64,000 nt of DNA from [Clostridium] citroniae WAL-17108 (GCF_000233455.1 NZ_JH376420.1:396176-460175); one strand, 5' to 3'; numbered from the stretch's first letter, positions 24,800 through 35,081 are shown. Program-made: numbers and translations. Notes: generated by a model from the sequence alone, not told the origin.

Positions 24800-26008
24800 C
24801 TAATAACTTTCTTCCATATCGGAAAATATCCACAATGTTTCCTGGGAACTGCTGAAATATGAGTTGCATCTCAGAACCCTGAGTTTCAACCGGCTTCCAT
24901 CCCTTTTCTGATATGTAAATCCAGGTATCTCATCCCCGTCCAGCATCATCTCCAGATTCCCATAATCGCAGAACTGTTCAAATAAACGGACGTATTCCGG
25001 CTCCACCATCCGGTTGGCATACATCAGCAGGGCCTTGCTGAAACTGTCCCTGGATTCCTCCAGCATTTTCTCAAAATAGGACGGAATAAAGATCCGGCGC
25101 AGGGTATCTGTTTCCAGATTCACAAAATAAACGCCTTTAAACACAGGTGCCAGAACCCGCAGGAAACGCTCCGCATCCCTTTTTTCAGTGATTACCCGTT
25201 CCATCTGGCTGTCCAATGACCGCTGCTGGCGCTCACCCCCCTGGGCGGAGTAATATTCCTCTTTACGCATCTGCATATCTGTCTCCGCAGCCTGGATTAT
25301 CTCATTGATATCCAGACCCTCCTCCCTCCATTCAAGGCCCACGGAAATAGAATAGCCCGCACGCTCCACCGCCTGTCGGACATCCTCCAAATTCTCCGTC
25401 ACTGTCTGATGCAGAACATCCCTACAGAGCACTACAAACTCATCTCCCCCAATGCGGAAGACGGATTCCCTGCCAAAATTCTTTAAAAGGATCGCCGCAA
25501 CTGTTTTCAGCATGACGTCTCCTGCCTTGTGCCCTAAATGGTTGTTGATCTCATGCAGTCCGTTTACATCAATATAAACACAGGCAAGTGAAAGGGTATC
25601 CGGCTGCGTTAATGTCCGTATCGCCTTTTTATAGCTGTTTCTGTTCTGGATGCCTGTCAGCGCGTCCGTTAGCGCCTCTTTGCTTAAGATCTTATTGGCA
25701 GCCTCGATCTGCTGGTACTGCCTTCGGATGGTGATCTCATCCTTCTTTGACTGGATCCTGGAATTATACAGGCTGGTGGCGATCCCAATTGCCACCAGTG
25801 AGAGAAACAGGCTGTTCATCAGGTTATTATACGTATGGTTTAACCCTGCGGGATCAGGAAAATATGGCAGAAGCAGATTAAACAGCAGAACATCCGCCAG
25901 AAACAGCAGCGCCGTCTTCCACGGCTTCATCATGGACAGGATGGCCAGGATCAGGATCACATAGTTATAGACCGTCAGTCCATTCCCCCCCCCCCCCCAG
26001 CTGGTCAT
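24800..26008 (-). CDS. Diguanylate cyclase, GGDEF-containing part (3' part of a split gene)
   Basis: 402 residues in this frame. After the G tract come two or three hydrophobic segments (VYNYVILILAILSMM, ALLFLADVLLFNLLL, LFLSLVAIGIATSLY), a coiled linker, and a GGDEF domain with DALTGIQNRNSY, VYIDVNGLHEINNHLGHKAGD and FRIGGDEFVVLC near residues 130-230. This signature is intact and should make c-di-GMP. The C-terminal 150 residues resemble a PAS-type module. In the present sequence this frame has no convincing start: its first ATG is at 26008, inside what should be the N-terminal membrane domain. It continues the gene at 25965-26372 after a one-base length change in the G tract. Confidence 0.85.
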   Translation of the reverse strand: MTSWGGGGNGLTVYNYVILILAILSMMKPWKTALLFLADVLLFNLLLPYFPDPAGLNHTYNNLMNSLFLSLVAIGIATSLYNSRIQSKKDEITIRRQYQQIEAANKILSKEALTDALTGIQNRNSYKKAIRTLTQPDTLSLACVYIDVNGLHEINNHLGHKAGDVMLKTVAAILLKNFGRESVFRIGGDEFVVLCRDVLHQTVTENLEDVRQAVERAGYSISVGLEWREEGLDINEIIQAAETDMQMRKEEYYSAQGGERQQRSLDSQMERVITEKRDAERFLRVLAPVFKGVYFVNLETDTLRRIFIPSYFEKMLEESRDSFSKALLMYANRMVEPEYVRLFEQFCDYGNLEMMLDGDEIPGFTYQKRDGSRLKLRVLRCNSYFSSSQETLWIFSDMEESY

Positions 26009-26372
26009 TCAGCGTGACGGCGATTCCCCAAAAGCTGAAAAACACCAAATAGGCGTGTTCAATCCAGAAATAATAACGGTGGCTGTTCTCCTTCTTTCTG
26101 TCAACCCAGGCCTGCCCTGCCATCACACACAATGTGACCAGGATCAGGATGAGATACATGAGAAAATAAGCGGTGCGCCTCGGTTTCAAGAAGGGGCCGC
26201 CCGGACGCAATGAAATGGAAACCAGCATGACCAGTTCATATATAATGATAAAAAGATGAAAAAAGAAGTTCCTGTTCACCACATCCCGGTGAAGGGAACA
26301 TTCAATTTCATCAAAATCCCGGAGCCCGGCGTCTATTCCTAAAAGACACTTTAGTTTCATCCACATCCACAT
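25965..26372 (-). CDS. N-terminal membrane part of the split diguanylate cyclase
   Basis: 135 residues from an ATG just after AAGGAGTGAA. It holds three predicted membrane helices (FFFHLFIIIYELVMLVSIS, YFLMYLILILVTLCVMAGQ, AYLVFFSFWGIAVTL) and stops a few codons after a run of 14 G. With 13 or 16 G the frame would join the GGDEF part and give a protein of about 520 residues with six or so helices and a cytoplasmic cyclase. As written, translation yields only this membrane stub. Confidence 0.65.
   Translation of the reverse strand: MWMWMKLKCLLGIDAGLRDFDEIECSLHRDVVNRNFFFHLFIIIYELVMLVSISLRPGGPFLKPRRTAYFLMYLILILVTLCVMAGQAWVDRKKENSHRYYFWIEHAYLVFFSFWGIAVTLNDQLGGGGEWTDGL
25985..25998. repeat. Poly-C/poly-G tract of 14 bases within the diguanylate cyclase gene
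   Basis: Fourteen consecutive C on the plus strand (G on the coding strand). The tract separates the two frames; 1+3n G residues are needed for the full-length protein, so 14 is an OFF length. Confidence 0.9.
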
Positions 26373-26574
26373 TTCACTCCTTCATTCCCCTTTGGGACAT
26401 TCATCTCAAACGCCTGATACATGCCCTCTTTTTTAAAGTATATCATACTTTAGTTCCATGGAATATGTAAATTTCAATTTTCTCCCCCCACACGCTATTT
26501 CCATACTCATCCTCTTCCATTTTCCAAGAAATCCATTATAATTATTACTATCAAAGGAAAGCAGGTGCAATTAA

Positions 26575-29500
26575 ATGTACATAGGCGATTTACATATCCA
26601 TTCCCGTTATTCCAGGGCCACCAGCAAAGAGCTGACACCGGAGCATCTGGATCTCTGGGCCCGCAAAAAAGGGATTCATATAGTTGGAACAGGGGATTTT
26701 ACCCACCAGGCATGGAGGGCTGAACTGGAACAGAAACTGGAGCCGGCCGAGTCCGGCCTTTACGTGCTCAAAAAAGAATGGGAAATACGCCATTCCTCAG
26801 CTGCCGCCGGAAATAAACCACGTTTTGTGATTACCGGGGAGATCAGCTCCATTTATAAGAAGAACGGAAAGGTGCGCAAGGTTCACAGCCTGATCCTCCT
26901 TCCCAGCCTGGAGGCTGCGGAAGTTCTCTCCCGGCGGCTGGAGGCCATTGGCAACATCCACTCCGATGGGCGTCCCATCCTTGGTCTTGACTGCCATGAT
27001 CTTCTGGCGATCACACTTGATGCGTGTCCGGAGGCGATTTATGTGCCTGCGCATATCTGGACGCCTCATTTTTCCCTGTTCGGCGCATTTTCCGGTTTTG
27101 ATACCATTGAAGAGTGCTATGAGGAGCTGACGCCCCAGATCCACGCCCTGGAGACAGGGCTGTCCTCGGACCCGGCCATGAACTGGCGCCTGTCCGCTCT
27201 GGATTCCTATCAGCTGATCTCCAATTCAGATGCCCATTCCCCAGCCAAATTGGGGAGGGAGGCCAATCTGCTTGATATCGCCATGTCCTATGAAGGGCTT
27301 TACGGCGCGATCCAAAGAGGCGAGGGGCTGGCCGGAACCATCGAGTTTTTCCCGGAGGAGGGTAAATACCATTTTGACGGCCACCGCAAATGCCACCTGT
27401 GCCTGAGTCCGTCCCAGGCCAGGCAGTATAACGGTATATGCCCTGTGTGCGGCAGAAAGCTGACCACAGGTGTGCTTCACAGGATCGAACAGCTGGCCGA
27501 CCGCCAGGAAACCTTCCGGCTGCCGGGCGGCAGGCCTTATGAGAACCTGGTACCCCTTCCTGAAGTGATCGCCGGCTGTATGGGCACCTCCTCCGGCAGT
27601 GTCAAGGTGGCGCGGCAGTATGAGCACATGCTGGAGGAGCTGGGAGATGAATTCCACATACTCAGGAAAGCGTCCCTGGATGATATCAGCCGGATCGGAG
27701 GCCAGCTCACAGCCCAGGGCATCCGCCATCTGCGGGAAGGGCAGGTGGAATGGAGGCCCGGGTATGATGGGGAATACGGCACCATGAAGCTGTTCGGGGC
27801 AGCGGAACTGGACAGCGTGGAGGGACAGCTGTCATTTATTCTGGATGAAGAGGATACCCCATCTGATGACAGCAGTCTCCTGTCCGCGGACCTGTCTTAT
27901 GCCGGGGAAAGCAAACAGCCGCAGATGCTCTCTGCCTGCACCAGTGAACCGGATCCCATTTCCTCCGCTGTTGCTGCCCCCGTCATCCTGGATCCCTCTG
28001 ACAACCATCCATCCCTGGCAGGACTCAACCAGGGTCAGCGCCAGGCAGTCCAGTCCATCGCCCCTGTAACCGCTGTCATCGCCGGTCCGGGCACGGGAAA
28101 GACCAAGACCCTGGTGTCCCGCCTTGCTTATCTTCTGGGTGAACGGGGCGTAAAACCCGGTGAGATCACCGCAGTCACCTTCACCAACAAAGCTGCCGAG
28201 GAGCTGCGCCAGCGTATCCACCAGCAGCTGCCGGGCAAGGGCCGCCTCACCCAGATGCAGGTGGGGACTTTTCACTCCCTGTGCTACCGGATGCTGCTGG
28301 CGGATGGGACCGACCTGGTCCTGGCCGATGAAGGCCAGCTGGAGGAATGCGCGTCTCAGACAGTGGAACAGCTGAGCCTCTCCTGCTCTGCCCGCCAGTT
28401 TCTCGCCATGGTATCCCTGCACAAATCCGGGATCCAGACCCCTGACATGGAAGAGGCATTCCGCCTGTATGATACACTCCTGGCAGACCGTCATATCATG
28501 GACTTTGACGATCTGCTCCTGAACGTACTGGAACGGCTGGAGTCAGAGCAGTCCAGCCAGCTCCGCAAAAAACACTTTTTCTATCTTCTGGTGGATGAAT
28601 TCCAGGATATCAGCCCGGTCCAGTACCGCCTGATCCGTGCCTGGTGCAAGGGAGGCAAGGAATTATTCCTGATCGGCGACCCGGATCAGTCCATCTATGG
28701 GTTCCGCGGCTCCCAGAGCAATTGTTTCGACTTTCTGAACGCGGATTTTGAACAGATAAATACACTGCGCTTAAAACCTAACTACCGTTCCACACCGGAG
28801 ATCCTGGCAGCCGCCCTTCCCCTCATCTCCCACAACCCAGGTGGGAAAAGGGAACTGGAACCAATGCTCTCCCACGGCTCCCCGGTCCGGGTGGCCGCTG
28901 CCAAAACCAGCCTGTCGGAAGCCATCTTTATTGCCAAGGAGATCGGACACATGGTGGGAGGCATCGATATGCTGGACGCCCACACAAATACCGCCCATTT
29001 CTCAGATACCCCCAGAAGTTTCGGAGATATCGCTATCCTGTACAGGACCAACCATCAGGCAAAGCTGCTGGAGGAGTGTCTGAGAAAAGAAGGGATTCCC
29101 TATGTGGTGTCCGGGCGTGAGGATTATCTGTCCGATCCATCTGTTCAGGGAACCATCTGCTTCTTTCATGGTCTGCTGCAGTATTTCCGGGATGAAAATG
29201 CTTCCCAATGGAAACAGACAAAGGCATTGTGCTGTAAACTGCTTTCATCATCCCACAACTATGAGACCTTAAAAGAGGCATATTCCGGCCGTTTAAAGCG
29301 TGAAAAGCCTTGGAAGATCCTGGAGGACTGGAGGCACGGTCTGAAGCTGTGTGACAGCAAGGCCATGGAGACTTTGGTGTGCATGTCATATTTCCACAAG
29401 ACCATGGAGGATATGATCCATACCCTTACCTTTGGACAGGGAAATGATGTCACCAGAAGCGGCCAGGACTCCTGTCCATCGAGCGCGGTCACCCTGATGA

Positions 29501-29787
29501 CCTTCCACGCCTCCAAGGGCCTGGAATTTCCCACCGTGTTCCTGTACGGACTCAAGCAAGGGCTTATGCCTCTTAAGTCAGGCAGCGGCCCTGTGGACTG
29601 GGAGGAGGAGCGGCGCCTTCTGTACGTGGCAATGACCCGTGCAAAGGAAGAACTGGTTCTGACCACCTCCGAGGAGCCATCCCCCTTCCTGTCCGAAATC
29701 CCCCAGGACGCATGCCGCACAGAGCAGGCCCATATACCGGGGGATGGGATGAAGCAGCTGAGTTTATTTGATTTTAATTTGATGTAA
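26575..29787 (+). CDS. Fusion of an EndoQ-like PHP domain and a UvrD-type helicase
   Basis: 1070 residues. Residues 1 to about 400 form a PHP nuclease domain resembling endonuclease Q, which nicks beside deaminated bases: GDLHIHSRYSR with D5, H7, H9, GTGDFTH near 38, and a four-cysteine zinc motif (CHLC ... CPVC) near 272-290. A variable linker of about 50 residues precedes a superfamily 1A helicase: Walker A AGPGTGKTKT near 503, LVDEFQDISPVQYR, GDPDQSIYGFRGS, LKPNYRSTPEIL, TFHASKGLEFPTVF and EERRLLYVAMTRAKEEL. It ends with LSLFDFN. Likely acts in DNA repair, coupling incision and unwinding. It is monocistronic. Confidence 0.88.
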   Translation: MYIGDLHIHSRYSRATSKELTPEHLDLWARKKGIHIVGTGDFTHQAWRAELEQKLEPAESGLYVLKKEWEIRHSSAAAGNKPRFVITGEISSIYKKNGKVRKVHSLILLPSLEAAEVLSRRLEAIGNIHSDGRPILGLDCHDLLAITLDACPEAIYVPAHIWTPHFSLFGAFSGFDTIEECYEELTPQIHALETGLSSDPAMNWRLSALDSYQLISNSDAHSPAKLGREANLLDIAMSYEGLYGAIQRGEGLAGTIEFFPEEGKYHFDGHRKCHLCLSPSQARQYNGICPVCGRKLTTGVLHRIEQLADRQETFRLPGGRPYENLVPLPEVIAGCMGTSSGSVKVARQYEHMLEELGDEFHILRKASLDDISRIGGQLTAQGIRHLREGQVEWRPGYDGEYGTMKLFGAAELDSVEGQLSFILDEEDTPSDDSSLLSADLSYAGESKQPQMLSACTSEPDPISSAVAAPVILDPSDNHPSLAGLNQGQRQAVQSIAPVTAVIAGPGTGKTKTLVSRLAYLLGERGVKPGEITAVTFTNKAAEELRQRIHQQLPGKGRLTQMQVGTFHSLCYRMLLADGTDLVLADEGQLEECASQTVEQLSLSCSARQFLAMVSLHKSGIQTPDMEEAFRLYDTLLADRHIMDFDDLLLNVLERLESEQSSQLRKKHFFYLLVDEFQDISPVQYRLIRAWCKGGKELFLIGDPDQSIYGFRGSQSNCFDFLNADFEQINTLRLKPNYRSTPEILAAALPLISHNPGGKRELEPMLSHGSPVRVAAAKTSLSEAIFIAKEIGHMVGGIDMLDAHTNTAHFSDTPRSFGDIAILYRTNHQAKLLEECLRKEGIPYVVSGREDYLSDPSVQGTICFFHGLLQYFRDENASQWKQTKALCCKLLSSSHNYETLKEAYSGRLKREKPWKILEDWRHGLKLCDSKAMETLVCMSYFHKTMEDMIHTLTFGQGNDVTRSGQDSCPSSAVTLMTFHASKGLEFPTVFLYGLKQGLMPLKSGSGPVDWEEERRLLYVAMTRAKEELVLTTSEEPSPFLSEIPQDACRTEQAHIPGDGMKQLSLFDFNLM

Positions 29788-29899
29788 GCAGCGGGGAGGG
29801 AGTTCCATTCGTGAGGGGAACAGGTCGCGGGCCTGGGACAGATGGAAAGGCGGAAAATGTAAAGGGCTTTAGATAGCAAACGGCCTCGTATGGTATAAA

Positions 29900-29961
29900 A
29901 CAGCCGGAAACAGTGCTGCGGCCCCCCTTAACCGGCGGGGTGCGGCACTGTTTCCGGCTGT
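29900..29961. terminator. Large hairpin between helicase and citrate synthase
   Basis: Perfect 17-base arms (29900-29916 and 29945-29961; ACAGCCGGAAACAGTGC) with a GC-rich inner stem. The flanking genes are convergent. Confidence 0.75.
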
Positions 29962-30033
29962 CTTGATGGTGCAGAGTATGTGGAAGCTGATACCGGCGGC
30001 GCAGGTAACCTTTGCAGGAGGAAGACGGTGGCC

Positions 30034-31374
30034 TTACCGCTCTTCCATGGCCACATAATCCATGTTGTCACCCACATATTTGGTGGCAGGACGCATGATA
30101 CGGCCGTCATACAGCTTGTTTTCGATGTTGTGCGCTACCCAGCCAACGATACGGCTGCACACAAACAGAGGGGTATACAGGTCCCTGGGGATGCGGAGCA
30201 TGCCATAGGCAAAGCCGCTGTAGAAGTCCACATTGGTGGGAAGGGCTTTGCCCTTGATCTCCTCCATGACCTCCTTGGCAATGCGCTCGAAACGCATATA
30301 GTAATCCAGCTCCTTCATGTGATTCTGTTCCTTGGCAACTTCTATGCAGCAGGCCCTTAAGACTTCCGCACGCGGGTCGGATACGGTGTAAACAGCGTGG
30401 CCAAAGCCGTATACAAGGCCTGACTTGTCATAGAGGTCGCCTGACATGATCTTTCTTACGGCCTGACGGATCCTGGCATCGTCCGCATCATAGCCTCCGG
30501 TCTCCTCCAGGACTGCGTCCATCATCTCAGCCACCTTGATGTTGGCTCCGCCGTGGCGCGGTCCCTTCAGGGAACCGATGCCGCCGCATACGGTGGAATA
30601 AATATCTGTTCCGGTGGATGCGATCACTACATTGGTGAAGGTGGAGTTATTGCCGCCGCCATGGTCCGCATGAAGCATGAGTATGGTGTCTAAAAGGCTG
30701 GCCTCCTTTGTGGAGAACTTCTGATCCTTTCTCAGCAGGCTCAGGAAATTCTCGGCAATGGAATATTCCGGATTTGCATAATGGATAAAAAGGCTCTCAC
30801 GGTCATAGTAGTGCACCTTGCTCTGGTAAGCGTAACAGGCAATGGACGGCAGCTTTGCCAACAGGTTCACGCCCTTGATCAGGGTCTGGTAAACATCCGT
30901 ATTGTCCGGATCATCATCATAATTATACAGGGTCAGGACCGCATCCATAAGCTTGTTCATCAGGTTCTTTCCCGGCAGGCGCAGCAGGTTCATTTCCACA
31001 AACTCATCCGGGATCTCGTAGCAGCGTCTCACCACGTTGCAGAACTTTTCCAGTTCCCCCTTTTTGGGAAGATAGCCGAACAACAGCAGGAAACATACCT
31101 CCTCATAGCCGAAGTGGCTTCCCTTTTTGCCGTTCACCAGGTCCAGCACATCGATTCCTCTGTAAAGCAGACGGCCGGGTATCGCCTTGATGCCTTCCTC
31201 AGTCTCCTCATATCCCACCACATCGGCCACTCTGGTAAGTCCTACACGGACACCTGTTCCGTCTTCGTTTCTCAGGCCCTTCTTTACATTGTACTCTTTA
31301 TACCACTTATTCGGAATATCTGTATAATTCTGGGATTTTCCATAAAATTGAGCAAGATAGCTTTCCTTGACCAT
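30034..31374 (-). CDS. gltA: Citrate synthase
   Basis: Condenses acetyl-CoA with oxaloacetate. The 446 residues are of the clostridial type I fold. The active-site segments are LHADHGGGNNSTF (about residue 237), GPRHGGAN, GLVYGFGHAVYTVSDPRA (about 320) and NVDFYSGF (about 382, catalytic Asp). 2-Methylcitrate synthase cannot be excluded. It follows the aconitase gene by 48 bases in the same direction, so the two form an operon for making isocitrate, presumably towards 2-oxoglutarate and glutamate. AGAGAGG precedes the ATG. Confidence 0.93.
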   Translation of the reverse strand: MVKESYLAQFYGKSQNYTDIPNKWYKEYNVKKGLRNEDGTGVRVGLTRVADVVGYEETEEGIKAIPGRLLYRGIDVLDLVNGKKGSHFGYEEVCFLLLFGYLPKKGELEKFCNVVRRCYEIPDEFVEMNLLRLPGKNLMNKLMDAVLTLYNYDDDPDNTDVYQTLIKGVNLLAKLPSIACYAYQSKVHYYDRESLFIHYANPEYSIAENFLSLLRKDQKFSTKEASLLDTILMLHADHGGGNNSTFTNVVIASTGTDIYSTVCGGIGSLKGPRHGGANIKVAEMMDAVLEETGGYDADDARIRQAVRKIMSGDLYDKSGLVYGFGHAVYTVSDPRAEVLRACCIEVAKEQNHMKELDYYMRFERIAKEVMEEIKGKALPTNVDFYSGFAYGMLRIPRDLYTPLFVCSRIVGWVAHNIENKLYDGRIMRPATKYVGDNMDYVAMEER

Positions 31375-31422
31375 TGTTATTACTCCTCTCTGAAATTGGT
31401 GCTGCGGGGATATCCCCTTCCA

Positions 31423-33732
31423 TCAGTGCCTTGTGCGGTTATAATTGATCAGGCATCCGGCTTTCACGATCTTCCGTTCCTCCGCTGTCATATCCGCAAT
31501 ATATAAATCCAGAACCTTAACCGGTGCGTCTTCTTCCCCGCTTCCCAGCACATACGCCTTGATCTGTTTCATATCTCCGTCCAGAGCCGCTTTAATGCCC
31601 GGCACATAGATGTAATCTCCCACTTCAAACTCAGGGTCAGCCTCCATCTGGAAAGGAACCATGCCCCAGTTCATCACATTGGAGCGATAACGCTTAGTGG
31701 CGTATTCCTTACAGATATTTGCCAGTCCGCCGATCACCCTCTGACAGCTGGCCGCCTGTTCCCTGGCTGAACCGTCACCAGGCTTCACGGCGTAGATCAT
31801 GCTTCCGATCTCCGTATCCTTCATGGTCACATGTTCGTTTCCTTCAATCCTGTTGATCAGCTGGAAAATAGTCCCAAGTTTCGGCTCCAGCTCCAATTCT
31901 TTTTCAGGGCCTTCCTTAACCCTTGCCTTTTCCAGCCGGTCCACTTCCTTGGTCCTGCCAACGTATTCAGGATCCCTTCTGGATAAAGTAAACTCCGCCA
32001 GCCCCAGTGGGTTGGAACGGTAGGATGATGTCTCACCGGACGGGATCAGCTCATCCGTGGTGGTTACGGGATCCATGATCTTGGAACATACCTTTAACAG
32101 GATATTGTCCGCCAGAGGACTCATCTGCGGCCAATCCTTGATGTTGGGACCATAGATCAGGCCCTTCTTCGTATCGCCCTTGCCGTATCCCATATAGACG
32201 CGGTTCTTATAGGAAATATCGTCAAACTCATATTCAGGCACATTGCCCCAGCAATCCATCTCCCATGCGGAGGTGAGGATGCCTCCATTGGCCGCTGTTG
32301 CGGCAATGGAACGTGCGTCCATGAGCGCCACTGCAGCCATCTGGCCGTTCCCCGGCTTGGAGCCCTCCCGGTTGGGGAAGTTCCTGGTGGTGTGACGGAT
32401 ACTGAGTCCGTTGTTGCAGGGCGTGTCTCCCGCGCCAAAGCAGGGTCCGCAGAAGGCGGTGCGGATGATCGCTCCCGCATCCATCAGATCCGACACAGCC
32501 CCTTTCTTCACCAGGTCTGCAAATACAGGCTGTGAAGAAGGATAAACTGCCAGTGAGAATTCATCACATCCGCAGTTCTTTCCCTTAAGGGCCCGGGCTG
32601 CTTCTATTACATTGCTGTAGGTTCCGCCTGCGCAGCCTGCGATCACTGCCTGCTGAACCAGAAGCTGGCCGTCCACCACCTTGTCAAGAAGGGTGAATTC
32701 CGCCTTGCCTCCGGAGATTCTGGCAGCTTCCGTTTCAACTTCCCTGAGGATATCTGTCATATCAGCTTTCAGCTGGTCAATCTCATATGTATTGCTTGGA
32801 TGGAACGGCAGTGCGATCATGGGCTTAACCGTGGACAGGTCCACGTAGACGCAGCCGTCATAGTATGCCACATCCGCCGGGGACAGTTCTTTGTAATCCT
32901 CTGCCCTGTTGTGCATTGCAAGATATTTCTTTGTATCCTCATCCGTCTTCCAGATGGAGCTGAGGCAGGTGGTCTCTGTGGTCATTACATCCACCCCATT
33001 GCGGTAATCCGTTGTCATGGATGCAACACCTGGGCCTACGAATTCCATCACCTTATTCTTTACATATCCGTTCTTAAACACCGCCCCTATAATGGCAAGG
33101 GCAATATCCTGAGGACCTGTACCCGGTCTCGGCGCCCCGTCCAGGTAAACCGCCACAACGCCCGGATAAGCCACATCATATGTATCGCGAAGAAGCTGCT
33201 TCACCAGCTCGCCTCCGCCCTCGCCCACTGCCATGGTTCCCAGGGCGCCGTAACGTGTGTGGCTGTCAGAACCCAGGATCATCCTGCCGCAGCCGGCCAT
33301 CATTTCCCTCATATACTGGTGGATCACCGCAATGTGGGGCGGCACATAGATACCGCCGTATTTCTTAGCAGCGGAAAGGCCGAACATGTGGTCGTCCTCA
33401 TTGATGGTCCCGCCCACTGCACAGAGAGTGTTATGGCAGTTGGTCAATACATAAGGTATGGGAAATTGTTCCATGCCCGATGCCTTGGCTGTCTGGACAA
33501 TGCCTACGAACGTAATATCGTGGCTGGCCATGCTGTCAAAGCGGAGCTTCAGATGTTCCATATTGTCAGATGTGTTATGGGCTTCCAGTATGGAATAGGC
33601 AATCGTCCCTTTTCTGGCAGCCGCCTTATCCGCCTCCACACCGGTGAGGGCCTTTACTTTCCCGCTTTCTGCTTCCGGTACGATCTCTGTCCCGTTTATC
33701 AGGTAAATACCGTTTTCATACAATGATACCAT
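31423..33732 (-). CDS. Aconitase-family hydratase
   Basis: Probably interconverts citrate and isocitrate with a [4Fe-4S] cluster. The 769 residues contain the family motifs [15 protein letters not shown] near residue 150, [15 protein letters not shown] near 365, and [19 protein letters not shown] near 425 with cluster cysteines, plus a C-terminal swivel domain with [14 protein letters not shown]. This is the clostridial 'hydratase' subgroup, which differs from AcnA/AcnB. GGAGGT precedes the ATG. It is co-transcribed with citrate synthase. No isocitrate dehydrogenase is in the window. Confidence 0.88.
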   Translation of the reverse strand: MVSLYENGIYLINGTEIVPEAESGKVKALTGVEADKAAARKGTIAYSILEAHNTSDNMEHLKLRFDSMASHDITFVGIVQTAKASGMEQFPIPYVLTNCHNTLCAVGGTINEDDHMFGLSAAKKYGGIYVPPHIAVIHQYMREMMAGCGRMILGSDSHTRYGALGTMAVGEGGGELVKQLLRDTYDVAYPGVVAVYLDGAPRPGTGPQDIALAIIGAVFKNGYVKNKVMEFVGPGVASMTTDYRNGVDVMTTETTCLSSIWKTDEDTKKYLAMHNRAEDYKELSPADVAYYDGCVYVDLSTVKPMIALPFHPSNTYEIDQLKADMTDILREVETEAARISGGKAEFTLLDKVVDGQLLVQQAVIAGCAGGTYSNVIEAARALKGKNCGCDEFSLAVYPSSQPVFADLVKKGAVSDLMDAGAIIRTAFCGPCFGAGDTPCNNGLSIRHTTRNFPNREGSKPGNGQMAAVALMDARSIAATAANGGILTSAWEMDCWGNVPEYEFDDISYKNRVYMGYGKGDTKKGLIYGPNIKDWPQMSPLADNILLKVCSKIMDPVTTTDELIPSGETSSYRSNPLGLAEFTLSRRDPEYVGRTKEVDRLEKARVKEGPEKELELEPKLGTIFQLINRIEGNEHVTMKDTEIGSMIYAVKPGDGSAREQAASCQRVIGGLANICKEYATKRYRSNVMNWGMVPFQMEADPEFEVGDYIYVPGIKAALDGDMKQIKAYVLGSGEEDAPVKVLDLYIADMTAEERKIVKAGCLINYNRTRH

Positions 33733-33792
33733 TTACGTTACCTCCGGTCTTATTTATTTTGTAACTGTTCAGGACGGTTACTTTATTTTTAT

Positions 33793-33831
33793 AAAAAGGG
33801 CGCGGCTTCTTTGAATGGCGCCTGCCCTTTT
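33793..33831 (-). terminator. Terminator after the CPBP protease gene
   Basis: Arms AAAGGGC-GGCGC with near complement, then TTTTTATAAAAA on the minus strand. The rest of 33733-34020 holds no supported gene; it contains the upstream region of the aconitase gene. Confidence 0.65.
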
Positions 33832-34020
33832 ACGTTCATTGTTTAATACTATAAAGCAAAAATTTCGATTTGTCCAGTCTTTTCGCTGTAGTTTCAACAG
33901 CTTTTGCATTGTGGTTCATTTTATATCCCACATGTCCATTACTGTCGTTCATCACAGCTTTACCACTGCAAAGCATCCATCTGAGTATAACAGATGTAAG
34001 GGCCGCAGCGCAATACCATG

Positions 34021-35046
34021 TTACCAATTCAATACAAATAATCCTATACATATAAGAAAATAGATGATCATTCCCGGATTCAAAAACACGGTCCTGAATC
34101 TCTTTCCCCTCTGGATGGGCCATATTCCAGGCGCAAAACGGATCTCTTTCCGATACAGGATTAAAATTGTGATGCCACCGATCAGGCATGCCACCATAAA
34201 CAGAAGGTATCCGGTGATCAGAAGCCCTGACAGGGCTGATATGATCCCGCTAAAGTCAAGATCTAACAGATGCTCCATTTTCCGCAGAAACCACGGCAGA
34301 TCCATAAGACCCTTTGCCCCTTTTGACAGTTCCACTGATATGGCCCCGCCCAGAAAATTAAAGATCATATGAAGGGCGATGGTATAACTTACCTTCCCCG
34401 TCTTGGCATACACATATGCCCACAGCAAGCCGATCCCAAATGCATAGAAAAACTGCGAGAAATTCCCGTGGGCCATTCCAAACATCAGGCCCGACACCAG
34501 TATCGCCGGTCCTTCCCCAAATCCCAGCAGCCGGTCCATGAGCAGTTTTCTGAAAAGCAGTTCCTCTATGACCGGCGCGGCAACCACTGTAAATAAAACA
34601 GTCATCCATATTCCTGAATTCATCAGGATACGGTCCAACTCACCATCTCCCAGACCTGAGGGCTTAAACCATTCCACCAGCTGTCCCAGCAGGTTGCCGG
34701 CCAGCCCCATACCCACTGTGATCACAAGGCAGGCCGTAAACTTCCCCATTCCCCAGCGCTGCCTCTGGGAACCGCCGCACTTGGGGACTAGCTGGATCAG
34801 AGCCACCGATACCGGAAATGCAACCAGGTACATGGGTATGGCTGATATAAGGACAAGACCACGCCCGCTGAAAAGATCCATCACTCCCCCAAGCAACATG
34901 TTGACCATTCCCACAAAAAACATCATCACGACCTGGGCCAGAACTGTTACCAGCATAAAGGAGGCGGCCACCAACCCCACGTGTGAAAACTGCCTTCTCT
35001 GCCATCTCCCGAGCGCCTGTTCGTTCTCTTCCTGTATCATATGCAA
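34021..35046 (-). CDS. CPBP-family intramembrane metalloprotease
   Basis: A polytopic membrane protein with the CPBP (CAAX/bacteriocin-processing-like) protease core: EELLFRKLLMDRLLG (EExxxR motif), FGMAHGNFSQFFYAFGIGLLWAYVYAKTG and HMIFNFLGG, which supply the metal-binding Glu and His residues. About eight helices are predicted. The start is uncertain: a TTG at 35046 has AGGGAG nine bases upstream and is preferred here; ATGs at 35040, 35076 and 35136 are in frame but lack ribosome sites. It is divergent from the Crp/Fnr gene and shares its operator region. Its target is unknown. Confidence 0.82.
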   Translation of the reverse strand: MHMIQEENEQALGRWQRRQFSHVGLVAASFMLVTVLAQVVMMFFVGMVNMLLGGVMDLFSGRGLVLISAIPMYLVAFPVSVALIQLVPKCGGSQRQRWGMGKFTACLVITVGMGLAGNLLGQLVEWFKPSGLGDGELDRILMNSGIWMTVLFTVVAAPVIEELLFRKLLMDRLLGFGEGPAILVSGLMFGMAHGNFSQFFYAFGIGLLWAYVYAKTGKVSYTIALHMIFNFLGGAISVELSKGAKGLMDLPWFLRKMEHLLDLDFSGIISALSGLLITGYLLFMVACLIGGITILILYRKEIRFAPGIWPIQRGKRFRTVFLNPGMIIYFLICIGLFVLNW

Positions 35047-35081
35047 ATGTCTGTTCTCCCTAAAAGTTTTTGTCATATTAA

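Noticed and set aside
32800-33726. 308-codon plus-strand frame opposite the aconitase gene
   Set aside because: No ribosome site or recognisable domain; the aconitase motifs are on the minus strand.
33836-34189. 117-codon minus-strand frame downstream of the CPBP gene
   Set aside because: Overlaps the CPBP gene out of frame, lacks a start signal and has no recognisable motif.
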